Assembly: GCF_000350525.1 (NCBI RefSeq)
Contig: NZ_AOCN01000022.1
Coordinates: 434,001-498,000 of the forward strand
Reading direction: 5' to 3'
Length of the DNA stretch: 64,000 nt
Source of the DNA: Leucobacter salsicius M1-8
GTDB taxonomy: Bacteria; Actinomycetota; Actinomycetes; Actinomycetales; Microbacteriaceae
Part shown: piece after piece, positions 58,106 through 64,000 of the stretch
Position numbering within the stretch: the first letter of the stretch is position 1
How the letters are laid out: every line of letters starts with the position of its first letter
Notes under the pieces: generated by a model
What the model was told of the DNA's origin: nothing
What the model saw: the letters and a program-made list of their open reading frames with translations, nothing else
The model's database searches: none
Translations under genes and position numbers: made by a program

Positions 58106-58495
58106 ATGGTCATTATCGGACTGGTGATCGCTGGCCTCGCAGCCCTGCTCCACGTGTACATCTTCTACATGGAGTCCATTGTTTGGACGAGCCGCCGCGT
58201 TCGGGCCACGTTTGGTACGAGCGAGAACGAGGCCCTTGCCACGAAAGAGATGGCGTTCAATCAGGGCTTCTACAACCTGTTTCTCGCCATCGTGACCGGG
58301 GTTGGCATCATTCTCTACCTCGCAGGTCGGCCTGAGACCGGCCTTGCGCTGGTGTTCGCCGGCGCCGGATCAATGCTTGCCGCGGCCGTCGTGCTGGGAG
58401 TCTCGTCTCCCACAAAATGGGTCGCGGCGGTGACCCAGGGGGCACTTCCGCTTCTGAGTGTGGCCCTCATGGGCGTGGGAATCATACTGCGATAA
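58106..58495 (+). CDS. DUF1304 family membrane protein
   Basis: 129 residues with four hydrophobic helices. The N-terminal HVYIFYMESIVWT and AFNQGFYNLFLA are the conserved DUF1304 segments; the function of the family is not known. TAGGCT (58093-58098) lies seven bases before the ATG. Confidence 0.88.
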   Translation: MVIIGLVIAGLAALLHVYIFYMESIVWTSRRVRATFGTSENEALATKEMAFNQGFYNLFLAIVTGVGIILYLAGRPETGLALVFAGAGSMLAAAVVLGVSSPTKWVAAVTQGALPLLSVALMGVGIILR

Positions 58496-58582
58496 AATCC
58501 CACCCAGGCCGCCTTGCGTGGCCAGTTTGTCTCCACGATGTGGCGTCTGTGTCAATGCCCTTTTGGATGCTCTTCTCCGGAA

Positions 58583-58588
58583 TAGAAT
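58583..58588 (+). promoter_or_regulatory. -10 box TAGAAT
   Basis: TAGAAT lies 28 bases before the next ATG, leaving a short leader with AAAGGAG, unlike the leaderless genes around it. Confidence 0.5.
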
Positions 58589-58616
58589 CAGCTCCATCGA
58601 GCAAAGGAGCATTGTC

Positions 58617-58940
58617 ATGAATACGCACGATCTCTCCCATTCGAAAGGCCTTCCGCTCACCGCTTTGATCGTGGGCGCCGTAGCCCTGTTAGTCACCATC
58701 GTCTACGCGATCATCCCGGTGGGCACACCTGCCACGGTTGTGAGTGGCCTGCTCGGTGCGGTCGCGGTGGTCCTCGGTATCATTGCGCGTACCAGGCACT
58801 CTGCCGATGGGATCGCTATGGCAGCGGTCGTCGTTGGCGCGGTCGCGATCCTACTTGCGGTTGGAATTATTGCCGGCGTATTCGCTGGCATGAGCATGGG
58901 TGGTGGCGGCACCGGAGGCGGTGGCGGTTACACCTACTAG
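58617..58940 (+). CDS. DUF4190-like small membrane protein
   Basis: 107 residues with three hydrophobic segments, the middle VSGLLGAVAVVLGIIA-RTRHSADG resembling DUF4190 proteins, and a Gly-rich tail ending in Tyr (GGGGGYTY). Its role is unknown. ATG 58617 has AAAGGAG seven bases upstream. It is the last intact chromosomal gene before prophage material. Confidence 0.78.
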   Translation: MNTHDLSHSKGLPLTALIVGAVALLVTIVYAIIPVGTPATVVSGLLGAVAVVLGIIARTRHSADGIAMAAVVVGAVAILLAVGIIAGVFAGMSMGGGGTGGGGGYTY

Positions 58941-59498
58941 TTTGTCCCGTTCGTGCTAAGCCGGTGGCGGCACCAACGACAACGGGCCGTGGCTTCGAAT
59001 AGCTACGGCCTTGTGTGGATCCCACGTGCCCGAGACGGGGGCTGGTCATGGACCTGCGCCTAGAATGCAAAAAGTCCCCAGTTTCCGTGGAGGGAGACTG
59101 GGGACTTCACAATAATGACACAGAACTCCCGGGGACGCGAATCCCGGCAGGCGCACGAAGCCCGTCCGTCGCTGAATCTGCAGAAATCATCGATGGGCGG
59201 CGAAGCGATCTTGCTGCGCTCCCATTCCCAGAAGCCACCGGTGAGTGCCTCGGCTCCTCATATGGGCATCTCATTGGCATCGGCATGAGCGAATGAAACG
59301 CGGAGTCTGTTGCTGGCAGAGTACTTTGGGGAGGCAAAAAGCCTGCTCTTCCCAATGAAACAAAGCTAAGAGCGGGGCCTAACTGACGTACGCGAGATGA
59401 GACTCGATGTTCCCGCTTTGGGAGGGTCGTGCATGTGTGGGCCGCACCGTGCTGGTGTGGCCCACACGGGGGTGGATAGACGGTAGTGTCGCGCAGCA
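58941..59498. other. Interval without a convincing gene, at the chromosome/prophage boundary
   Basis: The 558 bases contain three inverted repeats. A 9-bp stem with one G-U pair (58985-58993 with 59002-59010), followed by TTGT, probably terminates the preceding gene. An 11-bp perfect stem lies at 59072-59082 with 59097-59107, and a 9-bp repeat at 59435-59443 with 59459-59467. Short frames here have no family resemblance. No tRNA or attachment repeat was identified. Confidence 0.6.
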
Positions 59499-60268
59499 CC
59501 GCAGCACCGCAGCGGCCTTGAGAGCGACACCGACGGGGCCGAACTCTATACCGCCCTCCTGCACCGCCTTCACATTCGAGAAGTCCGGCAGCCAGGTCTT
59601 TGCCAGACGCTCCCTCGAGGTCAAGAAGCTGTGGAAACCGTCAAAGTTAGCACGGTAGGTGTACAGGCTCGCCTTGCCTGCTGTGATCTGGATGATCGGC
59701 GTGTTCGTGCCTGCCTTGTTGCACGGGTAGGCGAAGTAGATACCGCCGTACGTTTTACGGGTGATCGGGTTCCCGTGGGTACCAACGAGGCCTTCGATGG
59801 GCTCTCGCTGGTACCTGGACGAGTAGCGTACGATCGCACGCACTTTGGCGAGTGGCTTGGCGTTGCCAAGGATCACGGTCGGGGTGCCGTTGAGGAGAGC
59901 GAGGAAGTCATCGAGCAGGTCGAGTGTGCATTGTCGAGTCCATCAAAGCCGTGGGCGTCGACGGCGGTGTCGCCGTTGATGCTGGCGTCCTGGAACCTGG
60001 TGGATGTCGTCTTGGCCTTTGGGCCATGTTGAGTGCAACGCCACCGGACGCGGTGGGGTCGAGCTCCGCGAGGACGCGGCCGATCTGGAAGGTGCCACCG
60101 GAGCACAGCAAGGCCGGTGGTGAAATGCTCCGTCTCCACGTATGCAGGCGTGTACTCGGCGTAGCACTGATGGAACGACGCATCGAGCTGCGTCTTGAGT
60201 TGACGGTACCCGTAGGTCATCGTCGCGCCGCCGCCGGCGGGGGAATCTCCAGGCCAACGGTGAGTCAC
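59499..60268 (-). pseudogene. Remnant of a phage major capsid protein gene
   Basis: Minus-strand pieces in different frames follow the order of a siphovirus capsid protein: TYGYRQLKTQLDASFHQCYAEY (split), then FQIGRVLAELDPTASGGVALNMAQ, then FQDASINGDTAVDAHGFDGL, then ILGNAKPLAKVRAIVRYSSRY, YTYRANFDGFHSFL, and finally TWLPDFSNVKAVQEGGIEFG followed by PVGVALKAAAVLR. At least three frameshifts and an internal deletion separate them, and the end is lost. The gene cannot make a working capsid. Confidence 0.75.
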
Positions 60269-60386
60269 AAGACGTCCCTCCTGTTGGCGAACCGGGTCTG
60301 ATGCACGTTTAGGTGACAGGGTGACCTGACCTACAGTTTGGTTTCCACTCGGGGTAGCTAGTTGATGGCCTTCATGAAAGGCTCAC

Positions 60387-60411
60387 TGATTTGGCCTGGT
60401 TAAAGTTCCGA
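60387..60411 (+). repeat. IS3 left inverted repeat
   Basis: It begins TGATTTGGCCTGGTTAAAGT and matches the right end at 23 of 25 positions. Confidence 0.9.
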
Positions 60412-60434
60412 TCTTTTACAAGGATAGGAACACC

Positions 60435-60749
60435 ATGGCCAAGAAATACGAACCCGAGTTCCGTGAGCGCGCCCTCCGCATGCTCACCGAAGCTCTACCC
60501 GAACACGCAAGTCTTCATGCGGCGAGTAAACACATCGGCGGGCTCCTTGGAGTCTCGCCCGACACGCTTCGCGTCTGGCATCGCCAAACCCAGGTCGACG
60601 CTGGCGCGAAGCCCGGTGTCACCACCGATATGAATGAAGAGAACCGTCGGTTGCGCCGCGAGAATGCGGAGCTTCGGAAAGCGAATGAAGTTCTCAAAGC
60701 TGCGAGCATATTTTTCGCGCAGGAACTCGACCGGCCACGATCGAAATGA
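60435..60749 (+). CDS. IS3-family transposase OrfA
   Basis: 104 residues: a helix-turn-helix of the transposase_8 type (YEPEFRERALRMLTEAL; LGVSPDTLRVWHRQ) and a leucine-zipper-like C-terminal helix (NEENRRLRRENAELRKANEVL). OrfA binds the terminal repeats. It ends at LDRPRSK while the orfB frame reads RPATIE at the same place, so a -1 ribosomal shift could give an OrfAB fusion. Confidence 0.92.
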   Translation: MAKKYEPEFRERALRMLTEALPEHASLHAASKHIGGLLGVSPDTLRVWHRQTQVDAGAKPGVTTDMNEENRRLRRENAELRKANEVLKAASIFFAQELDRPRSK

Positions 60750-61657
60750 TCCGATTCATCGATAAGTATCGTGATCGTTTCGGGGTCGAGTTCCTCTGCC
60801 GCACGCTACGTGCGGCAGTCCGTGGTTTCCTCACCTCACGCGGGTATCGGGCAGCGAGGAACCGGCTGCCTTCAGCTAGGCACCTCCGTGATGAGATCCT
60901 CATCCCGGAGATCACGCGCCTCCACCACAAGCATTACGGCGTGTATGGTCGCCGCAAAATGCATGCCCTATTGCGGCGTGAGGGCTGGGAAATTGGCCGT
61001 GACGCCTGCGAGCGGCTCATGAAGATCGCTGGAGTACGCGGCGTGCAACGCTCGAAACGGGCATTCACCACGAAGAGCGACCCGGCGGACCGGCTGCCAG
61101 GTGATCTCGTGAATCGGAACTTCACTGCGGCAGCACCGAAGCGGTTGTGGGTCGTCGACATCACCTATGTTGCGACGTGGTCTGGGTTCGCGTACGTATC
61201 GTTCGTGACCGACGTGTACTCGCGCAGAATCGTCGGCTGGAATGTCGCTTCAACACTCAAGGCCGAGGTATTGCCGTTGCAAGCGCTTGAGATGGCGGCC
61301 TGGCAGGCCGGTGGTGATCTCGAGGGGTTGGTGCATCACAGCGACCACGGCTCGAATTATATGTCGATGGTCTACACCAACCGGGTCGCAGAGCTCGGCG
61401 CGATCCCGTCAACCGGGACAGTCGGCGATAGCTACGACAATTCGATGGCTGAAGCAGTGAACGCGCTCTACAAAGCCGAATTGATCAGGCAGCAGGGGCC
61501 TTGGAAAACGGTCGAGCAGGTCGAGCTTGCGACGTTGGAATATGTGTGGTGGTGGAACAACGAACGCCTTCACGGGGAGCTTGATATGCGTACCCCTGCA
61601 GAGGTTGAAGCGGCGTACTACGCTGTCACTGAACCGTTGCCCGCACTGACGATGTAA
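60746..61657 (+). CDS. IS3-family transposase OrfB (DDE integrase core)
   Basis: 303 residues with an HTH_21 segment (HKHYGVYGRRKMHALLRREG) and an rve integrase core. The catalytic triad is seen as VVDITYV (Asp), HHSDHGSNY (Asp) and SMAEAVNALYKAEL (Glu). The C-terminal WWNNERLHGELDMRTPAEVE is typical. It overlaps orfA by four bases (ATGA) and appears intact, so the element may still move. Confidence 0.94.
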   Translation: MIRFIDKYRDRFGVEFLCRTLRAAVRGFLTSRGYRAARNRLPSARHLRDEILIPEITRLHHKHYGVYGRRKMHALLRREGWEIGRDACERLMKIAGVRGVQRSKRAFTTKSDPADRLPGDLVNRNFTAAAPKRLWVVDITYVATWSGFAYVSFVTDVYSRRIVGWNVASTLKAEVLPLQALEMAAWQAGGDLEGLVHHSDHGSNYMSMVYTNRVAELGAIPSTGTVGDSYDNSMAEAVNALYKAELIRQQGPWKTVEQVELATLEYVWWWNNERLHGELDMRTPAEVEAAYYAVTEPLPALTM

Positions 61658-61669
61658 CGGACAACCATG

Positions 61670-61694
61670 TCGGAACTTTAGTCAGGCCAAATCA
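61670..61694 (+). repeat. IS3 right inverted repeat
   Basis: Reverse complement of the left repeat with two differences; the tail-protein frame starts directly after it. Confidence 0.9.
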
Positions 61695-64000
61695 GTTGAG
61701 TTTGCGGAAGCAGGCTCGTGCAGCGGCGCGTCAGCGTCGTGATTTGGCGGGCCTGTCGCGTACCGTGCAGGTGCTGCGGTCGACGGTCAGTGTGGGCGAC
61801 GACGATATTGATCTTGATGACGTGTTGTCGGGTGCTGTCGGTACGGGGGAGGCCACGCTCGAGCTGGCATCGGATGTGGGCTATCTCGATGACGGGATGG
61901 ATGCTGACACGATCTTGGGGTCTGGTGCTGCGGCTGATGCGGGTGATCTCGCTGAGGTGACGGATGCGATCCCTGATATGGGGGACGTGTTTGATCAGGC
62001 CGCGGACGCGGACGATGAGGCACACGAGGGCCGCATGCGTGCCATTGAGGGTGCTGTAGATATTGATGCTGCGCTAGCTGCAGCGGGGCAGGCGGCACAA
62101 GACGCCGCTAACGCACTCACCACGTCTAACGGGAAGAACTCGCGACGCCGCGGCGCTACCGAGCCCGCACCGCCTGAGGGTGGCTGGGTGCAGGGTGACC
62201 AGTGGGTGCGCGACGAGGATCGTGATGGCGTACTGGTGCCGGTGCAGGTACTCGTCTGGGACGGTGCTGGGTTTGTGCCAGAGCAGATCATCGCTGATGA
62301 CATTCTTGTGATCGGCGAAGACGGCACGGTTCGCATCAAGGACGACACCGTTACTGCTGGCGCTATCGCTGCTGATGCTCTCGACTTCAAGACAGCCAGA
62401 GGAGCACAGTTCTACGGCGGGTACATTGAGGCTCCTACCATTGCGTCATCGTCCACGCTTGGGTCTGGCGCGAATGTCCTTGATGATCCTGAGTTTGTGT
62501 CTGCCGTCAATTCGGCTTGGGTGCTGAGTGGGCACGCTGGTGACGCGGCTGCCACACAGCGGGACACAATTGCCTGGGATCAGGCCTGGACTGCGGCGAA
62601 GATACTTGGTGGGAGTGAGGCGCGCCGGAATTGGGGCTCAGTGAAGGCAGACCTGGCACTCACGCCGGGTTCTCGGCGCACTGGCAGTATCGTCATGCCC
62701 AACTACTCGTGGCTAAACATCACGCCACGCACGCTCACCAACCCGTACACATTCAAAGCGAACGCCACGTGGAATGAATCTCTCAGCATGAATGGCGGTG
62801 CACCTGACCCGACGTTCAAAGCAGTAGATTCGCGCGCGCCAGGTGCCGGTTCCGAGAAAACAACATATCTCACCAACTCTGCTGTGATTAGCGTTGTCGC
62901 CGGTGAGCGGTGGAATATCCGCTTGGCCTACGAGAAGCTAACCGACGAGACGGTCGGGTTTGTTGCGTCGGCTGCATTCGAGGTGGTGAACGCAACAACA
63001 GGGGTTGTGCTGCATACGCGCACCATTTCTGCCCCAGAGCTGAAGGTCGGCAACATTGTCGAATGGTGGGATTCGGCGTTTACCGGCACCGTCAAGTGTC
63101 GTGTTAAGGCAACGTATACGGCTGGTGGTGGGGGCGGTCCGTTCGGGAGTGGCACGAGTGGCGGTGCGGTGAGATCAGTCACGAGTGATTCATTCGCAAG
63201 ATGGTCTATCGATGGCACGCAGCAAACCGCTTGGCTCGGGAACGGGAGCAACAAGAGACTCCCATATAAGACTGCGCCCCAAGCTGACACTTTCACCTCA
63301 CTGCTTGGCACGCATGGCCTCGCGTACACATTGCGAGCAGGGTTCGCCTGGAATATCCAATCCGCCGTTTTTGCGAAGGTAGAGCCGGCTAGGGGATGGA
63401 GGCTCACGGAAGAGTTCGGGGCAGAGTTTTTCAACTCGCTTGGCGCTCGAACTGGACGCATAGATGGTGAGGATAACTATTTCACTGGCAGGATCGGCAC
63501 GGCTGAGTCTGGTGAACGGTGGGAGCTTGAGGGTGACGCGATCACCCTGTACGACGAGTACGGGCAGCCGCTGGGAGCGATGAAGCGGTCTGGGCCGGGA
63601 GTGACGACGAGCTTCAACACGTTCGCACTCAAGTCGCAGCTCGACGCGTGGGCTCCTATCGACGGCACTCACGCATGGGTGACCAGCGAGGGACGCGAGT
63701 ACGTTCGTAGCAGCGGCAGATGGTGCCTGCTCCCAGACGCATCGAAAGACACCGTTGGTCTGGTGCCGCTACCTGGCACCCCGGCCACTGGCATCACTGC
63801 TGAGACACAAGCGGAGTATGAGGTTCGGTCAGGGTGGGTCGTGCTGAGGTTCTACGTTTTCGGAGACATCGCGGAAAGTGCTGCGCAAGACGTCTGGTCA
63901 GGCGTGCCAACACAACTACGGCCACCAACAAACAGGTTTGCTGCAGCATGGCTTGCTGGCGGATATGTGGGAACAGCGTTTGTGCGTTCCAACGGGACTG
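61695..64000 (+). CDS. Phage tail / tail-tip protein, 5' end lost at the IS, 3' end outside window
   Basis: One reading frame (codons beginning 61702) is open without a stop to the right edge, giving about 766 residues. It starts LRKQARAAARQRRDLAGLSR, passes through an acidic Asp/Ala-rich region, then GGWVQGDQWVRDEDRDGVLV, ILVIGEDGTVRIKDDTVTAG and AIAADALDFKTARGAQFYGG, which is characteristic of siphovirus minor tail proteins. Beta-rich receptor-binding-like segments follow (residues about 280 on). Only TTG codons (61696, 61702) could start it after the IS, so the natural start is probably missing. Codon use is less GC-biased than in the flanking chromosome. Confidence 0.78.

Larger units (their letters stand above)
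60387..61694 (+). mobile_element. IS3-family insertion sequence (about 1.3 kb)
   Basis: The element has 25-bp terminal inverted repeats, left 60387-60411 and right 61670-61694, differing at two positions, with ends TGA and TCA. It carries overlapping orfA and orfB. The flanking bases (CAC on the left, GTT on the right) do not form the 3-4 bp direct repeat expected of a fresh IS3 insertion. Confidence 0.92.

Noticed and set aside
59072-59107. Hairpin at the prophage boundary considered as an attachment site
   Set aside because: No matching direct repeat is seen in the window and no integrase is present, so an att call cannot be supported.
59015-59296. 93-codon frame in the boundary interval
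   Set aside because: No ribosome site or promoter, includes an inverted repeat, and no recognisable domain.

Overview
The window comes from a high-GC Gram-positive chromosome. The gene set and protein style (mycothiol-type nitroreductase, RecQ with a phosphoribosyltransferase-like tail, DUF222/HNH protein, choline oxidase, short TANNNT -10 boxes set directly on start codons) point to an actinobacterium of the Microbacteriaceae, perhaps Leucobacter or a relative. This is inferred from protein resemblance alone; there is no rRNA here.

Positions 1-16900 hold mixed housekeeping and accessory genes: a RibD-like reductase cut by the left edge, oligoribonuclease, a DUF1801 protein, peptide deformylase, two MFS exporters with a TetR regulator, an ABC-2 exporter, isocitrate lyase with its own operator-like inverted repeat, a three-gene set (ATP-grasp enzyme, FUSC membrane protein, alpha/beta hydrolase), an arsenic-resistance-type (ACR3/BASS-like) transporter, small membrane proteins, a decayed lipoprotein and a TRIC channel. 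A tRNA-Arg(TCT) follows. Positions 17260-22492 (minus strand) form a glycine betaine operon: BCCT transporter, betaine aldehyde dehydrogenase, choline oxidase-type enzyme. Next come a tiny protein that is little more than a sortase-type sorting signal, a truncated hemoglobin, MscS and aminopeptidase N.

Positions 27065-36211 contain an aldo/keto reductase, an Rv2466c-type nitroreductase, a frameshifted DHA2 exporter, RpiB, an Fpg/Nei glycosylase, and a TetR / amidohydrolase / NhaC-like transporter locus. Positions 36304-44465 are core: RecQ, L19 with a structured leader, signal peptidase I, RNase HII, glutamate racemase, RNase PH, RdgB and MgtE. Positions 44780-48759 include a dihydrodipicolinate synthase-like aldolase, a membrane protein and a DUF222/HNH protein under a LexA-like SOS box.

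Positions 48830-54054 are a glycerol locus in which a SorC-family regulator faces glpD-glpF-glpK across a perfect palindrome. Positions 54105-58940 are small and membrane genes, mostly led by leaderless-type promoters. From about 59400 the content changes to prophage debris: a shattered major capsid gene on the minus strand, a complete IS3-family element with near-identical inverted repeats but no target duplication, and a long phage tail-protein frame that starts at the IS end and runs off the right edge.

Two regulatory themes recur. About eighteen genes carry TANNNT or near-TANNNT hexamers 6-7 bases before the start codon, which fits leaderless mRNAs. Convergent gene pairs are closed by long perfect hairpins. 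No CRISPR array, toxin-antitoxin pair or recognised defence system was found.
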